Shown here piece by piece: positions 8,351 through 18,881 of a stretch of 64,000 nt of DNA. The position numbers and the translations under genes were made by a program. Under the pieces are notes generated by a model. That model made no database searches. It was given only the letters and a program-made list of their open reading frames with translations, and was not told the origin of the DNA. The stretch covers positions 186,001-250,000 of the forward strand of contig CAZYZX010000001.1 of assembly GCA_964652025.1 (NCBI GenBank), given 5' to 3'. Origin of the DNA: JAEXOD01 sp964652025. GTDB lineage: Bacteria; Bacteroidota; Ignavibacteria; Ignavibacteriales; Melioribacteraceae. The number at the start of each line of letters is the position of its first letter. The stretch's first letter is position 1.

Positions 8351-10357
8351 TTATAGTTCAATTAATTTGTTTAAAGCTTCTTTTATAATAATTTCATCAT
8401 TTATGGATTCTAAAGGAAATGCCAAATAAATTATTTTGCCTTTTCCAAATTTAGTTAAAGTTCCTGCTAATTTATCGTTATCGTAAAAAAATAATGGTTC
8501 AGAATTCGGCAAACACATTATTACATCAGGAGTTTTAGTTATATAGTGTTTATTTGCAGTACCAAATTCAATTTTGTTTGGTTGCGATAATACTTTACTA
8601 ATTAAGAAGTGAGAATGAGCGTTATCGTTTTTATATTTAGCATTAAAGAATTTAGTATAAATATTGTTAGGGGTGGTGCCTGCATTTTCTCTTCCAAAGT
8701 ACCAACCAAAATCGCTGCCAGTAATAATAATTTTTCCACCATTATTAACGTAGTTTAACATTTTATTAATAAAGTTGGTATCTTCAAATGCAGATAACGC
8801 AGCAGACTCTGCTGAATAAATTATAATATTTGGATATTTATTTATGTTAATATTTTGTTTTCCAAAGTCCACTTCTGCACATTCAAAACCATAATTATTA
8901 TTTAAGTTATTATAATAAATTTCAGTTAATCTATTATAATTATTAATCGTGTTACTTTCTAGATTGCAAGCGTCTAAAATTAAAATTTTTGGTTCAATAT
9001 TCTTAATTGCATATTCATCAGAGTAAAAGCTTATATTATTACCTTTTTTATTAAAAAGCTTTACGCTTAACACCTTAAAATCATTATTTAGCGGTATTTT
9101 AACAAGGCTACTGTGAATATCTATTGGAATAGTAGAAGAATTGTTATCGTAATTAATAATTGCAAAAGAAGAATCAATATCTACGTACATGATTTTAGAA
9201 TAATAAAAAATGTTAAGAGTATCTTTTGTTAAAGAGAGATAATTTAATGATGGTTCTGAAGGGATACCAAAAACATTTAAAAAGGCAATATTATATAATT
9301 TTATTCTTGATTCAGTTAAAGATTGCGTATCATCTGGATAGACACGGTTGGTTAAAAAAACAATAAATAAATTGTTAACTGGGTCAATCCAAACAGAAGT
9401 ACCAGTATATCCAGTGTGACCAAAAGCTTTTTTAGAGAAGAAAGAGCCAGCAGAAGAATTTTGATGAATATTTGTATCCCAACCAAGAGCACGAGAAGAT
9501 GTTGAATCGTATTGTGTAGTGAATAAATTAATAGTTTCTTCTTTAAATATTCTCTTGCCTTCATATAAACCTTTGTTTAATAACATCTTACATATCTTAC
9601 CTAAATCTGAAGTGTTAGAAAAAAGACCAGCGTTTCCGCTAAGACCTTTTAATCCACGAGCAAGTGGATCGTGTACGACGCCTTGTAACTTGGTAGTTGT
9701 GGGCACAATGTTATTTTTAATAGAATCGGGAGGGATAAAATACGTATACTGTAGGTTTAAAGGTTCAATAATAATCTTTTTGTAGTAATCATACATTTGT
9801 AAATTAGTAACAGCTTCAACAACTTTCATTAATGTAACAAAATTTAAGCAGCTGTAAAGATACATTGTATTAGTATCATAAGCTTTTTGAATAGAGTAAA
9901 TTTTTTCTATAATTTGTTCTGGGGATTCATTTTCTTTAGGGGAATAATAAGCAGGTAATCCACTATTATGAAGTAACAAATTTTTAATTTTAATTTTTTC
10001 TTTTCCGTTTTGAGCAAATTGTGGTAAATATTTTACAACGTAATCATCTAAATCAATTTTCCCTTCCTCTGTAAGTTTCATAATACATAAAGTTGTTGCA
10101 AAAACTTTAGTTAGGGAAGCCAGGTCGTAAATTGTGTTAATATTAACTTGATTAGAATTTTTGTCATAAGTAAAATTTCCAAAAGACCTTTGATATAAAA
10201 CAGAGGAATTATTACCAATAATTACGTTAGCGCTTGGGGTAACTTTTTTATTAATTATTCCTCTTAAAAAGTTATCAATACCGTTATAATTAGTTTGAGC
10301 AATATTTGTTAAGTTTAATAATCCAAGTAATATTATTAAATATTTAGTTAATTTCAT
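8351..10357 (-). CDS. Beta-lactamase-family serine hydrolase with C-terminal glutamine-amidotransferase-like domain
   Basis: A secreted or periplasmic protein of 668 aa with a signal peptide (1-20). The PF00144-type domain (about 30-360) has the SxxK motif S81-L-T-K84 and an HTG motif (314-316) equivalent to KTG. The usual Y-x-[ND] motif reads Y168-S-C170, an unusual third residue. The C-terminal third (about 455-668) looks like a class-I glutamine-amidotransferase fold (KILILDAC, IIIYSAES, GGKIIITGSDFGW, GKGKIIYLAFP) without an evident catalytic Cys-His pair. It could be an esterase, a D-amino-acid peptidase or a peptidoglycan hydrolase; the substrate cannot be read from sequence. Likely first gene of a two-gene unit with the C39-like protease. 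Confidence 0.85.
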   Translation of the reverse strand: MKLTKYLIILLGLLNLTNIAQTNYNGIDNFLRGIINKKVTPSANVIIGNNSSVLYQRSFGNFTYDKNSNQVNINTIYDLASLTKVFATTLCIMKLTEEGKIDLDDYVVKYLPQFAQNGKEKIKIKNLLLHNSGLPAYYSPKENESPEQIIEKIYSIQKAYDTNTMYLYSCLNFVTLMKVVEAVTNLQMYDYYKKIIIEPLNLQYTYFIPPDSIKNNIVPTTTKLQGVVHDPLARGLKGLSGNAGLFSNTSDLGKICKMLLNKGLYEGKRIFKEETINLFTTQYDSTSSRALGWDTNIHQNSSAGSFFSKKAFGHTGYTGTSVWIDPVNNLFIVFLTNRVYPDDTQSLTESRIKLYNIAFLNVFGIPSEPSLNYLSLTKDTLNIFYYSKIMYVDIDSSFAIINYDNNSSTIPIDIHSSLVKIPLNNDFKVLSVKLFNKKGNNISFYSDEYAIKNIEPKILILDACNLESNTINNYNRLTEIYYNNLNNNYGFECAEVDFGKQNININKYPNIIIYSAESAALSAFEDTNFINKMLNYVNNGGKIIITGSDFGWYFGRENAGTTPNNIYTKFFNAKYKNDNAHSHFLISKVLSQPNKIEFGTANKHYITKTPDVIMCLPNSEPLFFYDNDKLAGTLTKFGKGKIIYLAFPLESINDEIIIKEALNKLIEL

Positions 10358-10490
10358 ATAAAGTTCATAGAATTTAATGCATAAAATTACATAAAAAAAA
10401 ATAAAAAAATAATTTTTTTTACTTTTTTTTAAAAAAATTTTATTAATTTAAAGAAAGCTCTTTTAAACAAATTAAAATAGGAGAAATGAT

Positions 10491-12359
10491 ATGAAGAAGT
10501 TATTTACGGCGTTGATGATGATGTTTGTGTTAAGTAGTGTAATTTTTGCGCAGTCATTTTCATCAATAGCAATTTTTAACACCGCTAGTGATTATTCTTT
10601 ACCTGATTCAGTCCGTCCATGGGCAAAAGATCAAGGTTTAAGAGGAATTTATGTAGGCAACGACTTGAATGGAAATGGTAAACAAGAAGTATTGGCTACA
10701 GATTACTCTAACGGTGGAAGAGTTCATGTATTTGAAGTGAATGGTAATGTTTTGGAAAGGATTTGGTCTTCTCCTTCTCGTCCTACTGCTAGTAACCCAA
10801 ACTCTGTTCCTCGTTGGATAAGAGTTGGTGATTTAGATGGTGATGGTAACAAAGAAATTATACATCCCCGTGGACCTAGATATGCTGGTGAAATTTTAGT
10901 ATGGGAATGGGACCCAACAGCCTTAACATTTGGAACAGAACCAGCAATGACATTAAATTTTGATGCATTTACATCGCAAGGTGTTTTAAGAGTTCGTACA
11001 GACCGTGAAGCAGCTGGTTGCTGGGATATGGATAACGATGGAAGAAGTGAATTAATTGTTGCAAATGAAGATGGTAAAGTATATGTTTTAGGAGTAGATG
11101 GAGATTTCCCCGGATTTGCAAGCTGGCAAATTGAAGGTGGCGATCCAGCAACTACTCCTGAGAATAGATTTTCTGCTGGTTCTTTCTGGGATTCAGTTCC
11201 TGCAGATATAGATGGTGATGGAAAAAAAGAAATTGTAAATCACTATTGGAATTTTTATGGCTTTTGGTCGATAAAACCATTAAGTGCAAATTCTTACAAA
11301 TATCCTACACCAACAGCAGATAATAGAAAAGACCATTATGCAGAATATACAAAATACTTAAATGAAGATGCAGTTGCTTACATGGGTATATTCCCTGCAG
11401 ATGTTGATGGAAATGGTAGGCAAGAATTATTTGGTGTAACCTATGTTGGTACAGGTTCTGCTATTAACTATAATGCTATTTTAACGGCTCCACAGGCTTA
11501 TAATAATGGTATTTATGGCTGGGTTGCTTCTCAACATCCTGATAGCATTACAAGTGGATTTATAGGTGAAAAATTATGGCAATTAGCTGGTAAAACAGGA
11601 GGTTCACATTGGGGTGCTGGTGCATATGATTTTAATGGAAATGGACGTTCCGAATTATTATTAGGTGGTTCAGCCGGTTATAATTTAATTGGTTTAGAAT
11701 ATAACGGAACAGGCTCAATTTATAATAAAGATAACTATACTGGAACAGTTTTATATGAAGGTGACCCTGCAGTATTCCACAATGTAAATATTTATGATTC
11801 ATTAGGAATTAAAATTGATACAGTTAAATCAGAAAGTCCTTTCGTATCTAGACTTTATGCTGGATGTGATTTAAATAATAATGGTAAAAAAGAAGTAGTA
11901 TTAGGTTATCAAAGTGTAGCAGATTCTATTACTTATAAATTATATCAATGGGATCCTCTAACAGCTGCTTACGTTCCAATTAATACTTGGAAAATAAGAA
12001 ACCCCACCGCTATTAACTTAAGAGTTTTAGAGTATGGTACAACAGGGTTTAAACCTTTAGATTTAACAGTTGTTAATCCAGAAGATTACAAGTTATATCA
12101 AAATTATCCAAATCCATTTAACCCATCAACTAAAATTAATTTTACATTACCATTAGATAAAAATATATCGTTAAAAGTATATGATATATTAGGAAATGAA
12201 GTTAAAACTTTAGTAAATGGTGATGTAGCAAAAGGTTCGTATGAAGTTACTTGGGATGGAACAAATAACTTTAATCAACCAGTTGCAAGTGGAACATATA
12301 TTACAGTATTAAAATACGGAAATTTCACCAAGTCGATTAAGATGAGTCTTGTAAAATAA
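10491..12359 (+). CDS. Secreted FG-GAP/VCBS-repeat surface protein with T9SS sorting domain
   Basis: Signal peptide (1-20, cleaved near FAQ) followed by a beta-propeller built from at least seven calcium-loop repeats of the DxNxNGxxE/DxDGDGxxE kind: NDLNGNGKQE, GDLDGDGNKE, WDMDNDGRSE, ADIDGDGKKE, ADVDGNGRQE, YDFNGNGRSE and CDLNNNGKKE. The last 90 residues are a FlgD-like T9SS type-A sorting domain (YQNYPNPFNPSTKI, ending KMSLVK). FG-GAP propellers usually mediate binding at the cell surface; no enzymatic motif is visible. A strong AGGAG site lies 8 bases before the ATG. A strong hairpin terminator follows the gene, so it appears monocistronic. Confidence 0.88.
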   Translation: MKKLFTALMMMFVLSSVIFAQSFSSIAIFNTASDYSLPDSVRPWAKDQGLRGIYVGNDLNGNGKQEVLATDYSNGGRVHVFEVNGNVLERIWSSPSRPTASNPNSVPRWIRVGDLDGDGNKEIIHPRGPRYAGEILVWEWDPTALTFGTEPAMTLNFDAFTSQGVLRVRTDREAAGCWDMDNDGRSELIVANEDGKVYVLGVDGDFPGFASWQIEGGDPATTPENRFSAGSFWDSVPADIDGDGKKEIVNHYWNFYGFWSIKPLSANSYKYPTPTADNRKDHYAEYTKYLNEDAVAYMGIFPADVDGNGRQELFGVTYVGTGSAINYNAILTAPQAYNNGIYGWVASQHPDSITSGFIGEKLWQLAGKTGGSHWGAGAYDFNGNGRSELLLGGSAGYNLIGLEYNGTGSIYNKDNYTGTVLYEGDPAVFHNVNIYDSLGIKIDTVKSESPFVSRLYAGCDLNNNGKKEVVLGYQSVADSITYKLYQWDPLTAAYVPINTWKIRNPTAINLRVLEYGTTGFKPLDLTVVNPEDYKLYQNYPNPFNPSTKINFTLPLDKNISLKVYDILGNEVKTLVNGDVAKGSYEVTWDGTNNFNQPVASGTYITVLKYGNFTKSIKMSLVK

Positions 12360-12376
12360 TTTGCACCTCTAAAGTA

Positions 12377-12410
12377 AGAGCCGTGAATTACTTCACGGCT
12401 CTATTTTTAT
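12377..12410 (+). terminator. Rho-independent terminator after the FG-GAP protein gene
   Basis: Perfect 11-bp stem AGAGCCGTGAA / TTCACGGCTCT (12377-12387 with 12392-12402) with a TTAC loop, followed by ATTTTTAT. It starts 18 bases after the stop codon. Confidence 0.9.
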
Positions 12411-12499
12411 ACTTATCGTTCTTTGACCTCATCAATTATTGTAAGCAATAATAATACATTAATATCTTATATTATAAAAATTTAATTGGAGTAATAGTA

Positions 12500-15268
12500 A
12501 TGCAAAAGAAATTACTATTTATAATAGGTATTTTCTTTTACTGTTTAAGTATAGTTAATATTAATGCAGGAACAACAGGAAAGATTACAGGAAAAGTTAC
12601 AGATAAAGATACAGGGGAACCGATACCGGGAATAAATGTTATTATACAAGGTACTACAATGGGCGCAGCAACAGATGTTGATGGTAACTATATTATAAAT
12701 AATATTCCACCTGGTAACTATACGGTTTTATTTAGTGGCGTTGGGTACCAAAAGCGTAGTTATGTTAATGTAAAGGTTGCAGTTGATTTTACAACGCGGT
12801 TAGATGTTGTTTTATCTACAGAAGATGTTGCGTTAGAAACAATAGTAGTTCAAGCCGAGGCACCATTAATAAGAAAAGATTTAACATCATCGCATACTAG
12901 TATAGATGCATCGCAAATAGAAGCCTTGCCAGTTGAAGGAATTACACAATTATTAACGCTTCAAGCTGGAATTGTACAAGGTGCTGGTGGGGAATTACAT
13001 ATAAGAGGTGGTAGGTCTACTGAGATTGCTTATGCTGTTAATGGAGTATCTATTTCTAATCCGTTTGATAATTCAAGGTCTGTAAGTATTGCTACAAATG
13101 CTATACAAGAATTATCTGTAGTAAGCGGTACTTTTAATGCCGAGTATGGAAATGCTCTTAGCGGTATTGTAAATACCGTTACTAAAGAAGGCGGAAACAA
13201 ATATAAAGGCTATGTTTCATTTTATACTGGTGATTATATAAGTTCTCACGATGACATATTTTATAATATTGGGGATATAAATCCTTTAAATAATTATGTT
13301 GGAGAATTTACTTTTAGTGGTCCTATTCCATTTGCAGAAAATTATTTAACATTTTTTGTTTCTGGAAGATATAATGATGATGGAGGTTATTTATATGGTA
13401 AGCGAGAGCAATTGCCAACAGATTCTGTTTGGAAAAATCCAATGAATCCAAATGACATTAGAATATCTTCTAGTGGTGATGGTAAAACGGTGGCAATGGA
13501 TGCTGGAAAATCGTTTAGTTCTACTGCAAAACTTACTTTTAGACCAATATCTACATTAAAAATTAATTATGACTTTTTATATTCTAAAAGCAAACAGCAA
13601 TATTATAATCATGATTTAAAATATAACCCAGATGCAAACTTAAATAATTATGAATGGGGAATGTTAAACAGTTTAGAATTGCGGCATGCTTTAAGTAATT
13701 CCACTTTTTATACTTTTCAAGGGTCTTATAATATTAATGATTATGCACAATATTTATATCCATTGTTAGATGCAAATGGAAATGAAGTGGATTTTCATGC
13801 AGGTATGAGTTTAGAAGGCTTGCATGCAGACCCAAGATATCAGCCAGATTATAAAAATAATGTTGCTGCAAATTATACTTTTAGAGCAGGAGGAACTTCA
13901 AACTCTCATTATTATCAAAGAAGCCAAACATATGGTGGTAAATTTGATATAACTAGTCAAATAAACAATAACCATGAAGTAAAGTTTGGTTTAAATTATA
14001 AATATCACATATTAAATTATGAAAATTTTGCAATACTAAGAGATAGTGTAAGATATCTTAAACCAACAATTGCTCCATTAAATACGGCTAATCACGATAG
14101 TTATCAAAAAAAACCTGTAGAGTTTAGTGCGTATATTCAAGACAAAATGGAATTTGATAAGTTGATTGTAAATATTGGATTACGATATGATTATTTTGAT
14201 GCAAATTCCAAATACTCTGTAGATATATTTAATCCATCGCCTAATAATCCTAATTTACCAAGTACAGTAGACCCAAATAAATTATTAGCAGATGCACCTG
14301 CAAAACATCAATTTAGTCCAAGGGTTGGTTTATCTTTCCCAATAACAGAAACAGGTATAATTCACTTTTCTTATGGTCATTTTTTCCAAATGCCAACTTT
14401 TAGAAATTTGTATGTAAATCCAGACTTTAAGTATAGTTTTTCCATAGGAACACCAACTTTTGGTAATGCTAATTTAAATCCAGAAAAAACAATAACTTAT
14501 GAAATTGGTTTACAACAACAGCTTGGTAACGATATCGCTTTCAATATAACTGGATATTATAAAGATGTTAGAGACCTTTTGGCATTACAACAGATTAGAA
14601 TTAGTGGGGATGAAACTTACTTTAAATACGTAAACAAAGACTATGCAAATAATAAAGGTATTACGGTTTCTTTAGTTAAAAGAAGAACTGCTACAAGCAT
14701 GTTGGGATTTAGTATAGATTACACATTTTCTATTTCAGAAGGTAATGAGACTAATACAGATGCATTTTTTATGGATTTATCTAGTGGTAGGCAATCGGAA
14801 AAGATACCAGTTTTGTTAGCGTGGGACCAGACACATACATTAAATGGAACTCTTACAATAGGAGAACCAAGAGATTGGAATTTAACATTAGTTGGTAGAA
14901 TAGGTACAGGCTTACCATACACTCCACAAGTTGATGATACGCAGATTTATTTAAGGACTAATAGCGGAAGAAAACCATCTCAAATAACAGTAGATTTATT
15001 AGCAGATAAGGTTATAAAATTATTTGGATTTGATTTTTCGTTCTTTATAAAAGTATTTAATTTATTTGATACTTTAAATGAAAGATATGTATATAACGAC
15101 ACTGGACGAGCAACATATAGTTTAGTATTAAATCAAACTCCAGCACAAGAAACAAACAAATTAGCCGAAAGAATACCGGGTGTAAAATCTGCAACAGAAT
15201 ATTTTGTTAGACCACAGTATTATGCACCACCAAGAGAAGTACGATTTGGTTTCTCGGTAGAATTTTAA
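12500..15268 (+). CDS. TonB-dependent outer-membrane receptor with carboxypeptidase-regulatory-like N-domain
   Basis: Outer-membrane receptor energised by TonB. Signal peptide (1-23), a CarboxypepD_reg-like/CNA-B beta-sandwich (27-110, KITGKVTDKDTGEPIPGINV), a plug domain (about 130-240, with LHIRGGR and YGNALSGIVNTVTK) and a 22-strand barrel to a terminal aromatic strand (REVRFGFSVEF). The length of 922 aa is usual. GGAG precedes the ATG by 8 bases. No SusD-like partner follows; instead come a giant secreted protein and a PorV-like protein, so it may serve a surface-protein system rather than glycan uptake. The ligand is unknown. Confidence 0.93.
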   Translation: MQKKLLFIIGIFFYCLSIVNINAGTTGKITGKVTDKDTGEPIPGINVIIQGTTMGAATDVDGNYIINNIPPGNYTVLFSGVGYQKRSYVNVKVAVDFTTRLDVVLSTEDVALETIVVQAEAPLIRKDLTSSHTSIDASQIEALPVEGITQLLTLQAGIVQGAGGELHIRGGRSTEIAYAVNGVSISNPFDNSRSVSIATNAIQELSVVSGTFNAEYGNALSGIVNTVTKEGGNKYKGYVSFYTGDYISSHDDIFYNIGDINPLNNYVGEFTFSGPIPFAENYLTFFVSGRYNDDGGYLYGKREQLPTDSVWKNPMNPNDIRISSSGDGKTVAMDAGKSFSSTAKLTFRPISTLKINYDFLYSKSKQQYYNHDLKYNPDANLNNYEWGMLNSLELRHALSNSTFYTFQGSYNINDYAQYLYPLLDANGNEVDFHAGMSLEGLHADPRYQPDYKNNVAANYTFRAGGTSNSHYYQRSQTYGGKFDITSQINNNHEVKFGLNYKYHILNYENFAILRDSVRYLKPTIAPLNTANHDSYQKKPVEFSAYIQDKMEFDKLIVNIGLRYDYFDANSKYSVDIFNPSPNNPNLPSTVDPNKLLADAPAKHQFSPRVGLSFPITETGIIHFSYGHFFQMPTFRNLYVNPDFKYSFSIGTPTFGNANLNPEKTITYEIGLQQQLGNDIAFNITGYYKDVRDLLALQQIRISGDETYFKYVNKDYANNKGITVSLVKRRTATSMLGFSIDYTFSISEGNETNTDAFFMDLSSGRQSEKIPVLLAWDQTHTLNGTLTIGEPRDWNLTLVGRIGTGLPYTPQVDDTQIYLRTNSGRKPSQITVDLLADKVIKLFGFDFSFFIKVFNLFDTLNERYVYNDTGRATYSLVLNQTPAQETNKLAERIPGVKSATEYFVRPQYYAPPREVRFGFSVEF

Positions 15269-15291
15269 AATATTTGTGGAGAATAAAAAAG

Positions 15292-18200
15292 ATGAAGAAT
15301 TTAATAAATATAATGTTAATACTTTTTGTTACAGTAACATTAATTAAACCGCAGAATAATAACACAAAAAGGGATTTAGAACATAAAGCAGTATTTGAAT
15401 ACATGCAGAATTATGTTATGAAATCAAGTTCAGGCTATAATATTCAAATACCAGAAAAAAAAGATATAACTTATCCTCAATTAGAAAAAACTTTAGGTCA
15501 AAAGGATAGAAAACACTATTTCATGAATGGTAATAAAATAGCTGTTGAATTATACAATTATGGTGGAATAGGGCCAGGTCTTGATGCAATAAGAGGAGTT
15601 AACAACTTTGTATGGAGAAACTTGGATTATGTATTTCAATTTTGTCCAATAGTTGGTGCATCTGTTCCAGACCCAACAAGTCCAACAGGCAGAAGAAGAA
15701 TAATATCTGATGGATTAATGGATTACACAAGTCCTTTGTTACGAGAGGTTAATCCAACAGGAGATACTTTATGGCAATGGCAACCATTACCAGGTTATGC
15801 AGATCCGGACCAACCATTAATAGCAAGTAACCCTGCAGAAGATAATGATGGTGATGGAAAACCAGATAGTTGGCCTAGAAGTTGGTACAATCCTACATTA
15901 GGTAAATATGTTTGGCCGGGATTTTTATCACAAAATGCAACTAATGCGGATTTAGAGATTTATTGGGCAATGGATGACCGAGATAACAGAGAGTTTAATT
16001 ATTTTCCGTTTCCGGGAGACCCTTCTAGAAGAGGAATAGGTGTACAAATAGATGGAAGAGCTTTCCAATGGAGTAATGCACTTGCAGAAAACACAATATT
16101 CTTTGTTTATTCGATTACTAATGTTAGTCCTAAGGACTTAGATTCTGTATTTTTTGGAATATATGGTGATCCAGATATGGGTGGCGGAACTCCTGAGAAT
16201 AAAGATGACCATGGATTTTTTGTTCCTCCTTATAGTACCGATAGTATGATAGTAGAAAGGGTCCCAGTATATGCAAGAAGTATGGTCTATTTTTGGGATC
16301 CTGATATGAAAGGACGCGGAGGAATAAAGTTAGGTTATTTAGGCTGTAAATTCTTGGAAAGTCCAGGTAATTCCGTTGATGGAATAGATAATGATGGTGA
16401 TTTAATGATTGATGAAAGCCAAGAAGATGGAATAGATAATGATGGCGATTGGAATGTAGATTTGCACGATGTAGGGCGCGATGGAATACCAAACACAGGA
16501 GATTTTGGTGAAGGAGATGGAGTGCCAACAGCGGGAAGAAAAATGCCAGATGGTTCACCTGACCCGCTTTTACCAGGTGAGCCCAATTTTGAATTTACAG
16601 ATTTAGATGAATCGGACCAAATTGGATTAACATCCTTTAACAGTTGGTCTTGGAGTGCTGATAAGATTTCTAACGATGAATCCATGTGGAATAGGTCTAT
16701 ACCGGGTAACTTTAGTTCTATTCAACAAAATACAGATATAGTTTTTATTTTTGGTAGTGGTTATATTTCGTTAAAGGCTGGAGAAACAAAAAGAATTTCT
16801 ATGGCGTTATTATGTGGAGAAGACTTAAACGATTTATTAACAAGTGCAGAAACAGTACAAAGAATTTATAATCAAAACTACCAATTTTTCAAGCCTCCAG
16901 TAACACCAACATTAACTGCAATACCGGGTGATAAAAAAGTAACATTATATTGGGATACAAGAGCAGAAGAAAGCGAAGACCCTATTACTGGAAAAGATTT
17001 TCAAGGTTATGTAATTTATAGAAGTACAGACCCAACATTTAATGATATTCAGACAATTACAGATGGGCAAGGCTCTAGCTTTTTATTAACACCTTTAAAA
17101 GATGTTAATGGGAACTTATGTAAATGGGATATAGATTACATTGATGAGCCATATGTAGATAAAAATAAAAATGGAAGATATGATGTTGGCGAGCCATTTA
17201 CAGATTTAAACCATGATTTAGCTTGGACTGCACATTTAGAAGACCCTTGGAAAGGGTACTCACCAGTAGCGTATCAGGGAAGAGGTTTACAATATTATTT
17301 GGGCAACAATTCTGGCTTAAGACATTATTTTGTAGACTCTAATAATGTTATTAATGGTCAAACTTATTATTATGCATTAGTAGCTTATGATAGAGGAGAC
17401 TCTGTAGGAATTCCACCAACTGAGACAACGAAGAAAATAACTATTGATCCAATTACAAGCAAAATGACATTTGATGTTAATACTGCAATGGTTATACCAG
17501 GTCCTAGAACTAGTGGTTATGAATATCCTGTTATAAATAACGACAACGTAACTCATGTTTCTGGAATATCCACAGGAAAAGTTAACTTTAAAATTCTAAA
17601 TGATTTAGCAGTTAAAGATGGGAATGAATATTTGATATCATTTAGTAAAATATTCCCATATATGGGAACAACAATAACTAAGAAGAATTATTCAGTATTA
17701 GATTTAAGTGTTTATAAAACAACAGTAACATTATTTGATACAAACTTTGTTATTTTAGGCAAAGAAAATATATCTAATGATGAATATTTAAAAGTAACTG
17801 ATGAATATGGCAATAATTATACATTGGGTGTTGATTATATAGTTAACTTTGATAGAGGAACTTTAAGAAGAATAAGTGGAAAAATCCCTTTAACAAATAA
17901 GTTAAATGTAGAGTTTAGATATTACCCAGTAAAATATAGTCCACAGTTAAATTTAGAAGATGATAATCCTGTTTTTGATGGTATAAAACTTGAGATAAAA
18001 GATGAAGAAGCTTTAGCATGGGATAATGCAAATAGTAAATGGATAGAAGGGAAAACAAATTTATTATATGATGTTAAAATATCTTCTGTTGGAGCGAGAA
18101 AAATGCTTTATCCAGCAGATTATACTATAACTTTTTCTTCAACAAATATTGATACAGCCTTAGTAAATAATCAAGGATTAAAGAGAGTACCGGTAAAATA

Positions 18201-18834
18201 TACTGTAAAAGATGTAACTACAGGTGTTCCGCAAAGAATATTTACATTTTTGAATGAAAAAGTTAGCACTAAAAATAACATGTGGGATCCTGGAGAAGAA
18301 ATAATATTTTTCAAACCTGGCTCAACAGGTGCTGGAACTGATACTTTAACATGGGGTGTAACGATATTTAAACCTGCAGATACAACAATAACTCCAATAT
18401 TACCAACTGATGGCGATGTTTTATTAATCAAAACAAAAAGACCATTTGATACAGCTGATAAATATTTGTTAAAAACAAAAGCTGGTAAAGTAAATGTAGA
18501 AAAAACAAAATCATTATTAGATAATATTTATGTTGTACCAAACCCATATGTTGGTATGAATGATATAGAGCCAACTACAAAATTACCTGGTCAGCAACGT
18601 GGAGAAAGACGTATATATTTTGAAAATTTACCAAGCAAATGCACAATAAGAATATATACATTAAGCGGAGATCCTGTAACCGTGTTAGAACATGATAGTG
18701 GATTGCAAAATGGTAGAGAATTTTGGAATTTGCTAAATAAAGATGGTTTTTCTGTATCGTATGGAATTTATATTGCACATATTGATGCTCCTGGAATTGG
18801 CGAAAAATTAATAAAATTTGCCATAATTAAATAA
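15292..18834 (+). CDS. Giant secreted surface protein with Asp-rich repeats, FnIII-like domain and T9SS-like tail
   Basis: About 1180 aa. ATG 15292 is preferred to an upstream in-frame TTG at 15274 because a GGAGAA ribosome binding site (15278-15283) precedes it and the product then starts with a clean signal peptide (MKNLINIMLILFVTVTLI). The middle contains tandem calcium-loop-like motifs (DGIDNDGDLMID, DGIDNDGDWNVD, GDGKPDSW) like thrombospondin type-3/MopE repeats, then a fibronectin type III-like region (KVTLYWDTRAEE, GYVIYRSTD). The C-terminus is a variant sorting domain beginning VVPNPYVG and ending KLIKFAIIK. It follows the TonB receptor by 23 bases and precedes a PorV-like gene, so the three probably form an operon. 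The function is unknown; structural or adhesive roles are possible. Confidence 0.82.
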   Translation: MKNLINIMLILFVTVTLIKPQNNNTKRDLEHKAVFEYMQNYVMKSSSGYNIQIPEKKDITYPQLEKTLGQKDRKHYFMNGNKIAVELYNYGGIGPGLDAIRGVNNFVWRNLDYVFQFCPIVGASVPDPTSPTGRRRIISDGLMDYTSPLLREVNPTGDTLWQWQPLPGYADPDQPLIASNPAEDNDGDGKPDSWPRSWYNPTLGKYVWPGFLSQNATNADLEIYWAMDDRDNREFNYFPFPGDPSRRGIGVQIDGRAFQWSNALAENTIFFVYSITNVSPKDLDSVFFGIYGDPDMGGGTPENKDDHGFFVPPYSTDSMIVERVPVYARSMVYFWDPDMKGRGGIKLGYLGCKFLESPGNSVDGIDNDGDLMIDESQEDGIDNDGDWNVDLHDVGRDGIPNTGDFGEGDGVPTAGRKMPDGSPDPLLPGEPNFEFTDLDESDQIGLTSFNSWSWSADKISNDESMWNRSIPGNFSSIQQNTDIVFIFGSGYISLKAGETKRISMALLCGEDLNDLLTSAETVQRIYNQNYQFFKPPVTPTLTAIPGDKKVTLYWDTRAEESEDPITGKDFQGYVIYRSTDPTFNDIQTITDGQGSSFLLTPLKDVNGNLCKWDIDYIDEPYVDKNKNGRYDVGEPFTDLNHDLAWTAHLEDPWKGYSPVAYQGRGLQYYLGNNSGLRHYFVDSNNVINGQTYYYALVAYDRGDSVGIPPTETTKKITIDPITSKMTFDVNTAMVIPGPRTSGYEYPVINNDNVTHVSGISTGKVNFKILNDLAVKDGNEYLISFSKIFPYMGTTITKKNYSVLDLSVYKTTVTLFDTNFVILGKENISNDEYLKVTDEYGNNYTLGVDYIVNFDRGTLRRISGKIPLTNKLNVEFRYYPVKYSPQLNLEDDNPVFDGIKLEIKDEEALAWDNANSKWIEGKTNLLYDVKISSVGARKMLYPADYTITFSSTNIDTALVNNQGLKRVPVKYTVKDVTTGVPQRIFTFLNEKVSTKNNMWDPGEEIIFFKPGSTGAGTDTLTWGVTIFKPADTTITPILPTDGDVLLIKTKRPFDTADKYLLKTKAGKVNVEKTKSLLDNIYVVPNPYVGMNDIEPTTKLPGQQRGERRIYFENLPSKCTIRIYTLSGDPVTVLEHDSGLQNGREFWNLLNKDGFSVSYGIYIAHIDAPGIGEKLIKFAIIK

Positions 18835-18881
18835 TTGGAGAGGTGAATATGTCAATATACTTTAAGAAAAAAGGAGTTTTT

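Noticed and set aside
10400..10450. Poly-T/poly-A run as a terminator or special element
   Set aside because: It lies in a divergent promoter region and has no G:C stem; it is better seen as AT-rich promoter DNA.
12435..12452. ATTATTG/CAATAAT inverted repeat upstream of the TonB receptor gene
   Set aside because: Short and AT-only apart from one pair; not distinguishable from chance in this composition.
16130..16685. Minus-strand open frames of 142 and 116 aa opposite the giant surface protein
   Set aside because: They are out-of-frame shadows of the Asp/Gly-rich repeat coding sequence, with His/Leu- or Ser/Pro-rich composition and no start signals.
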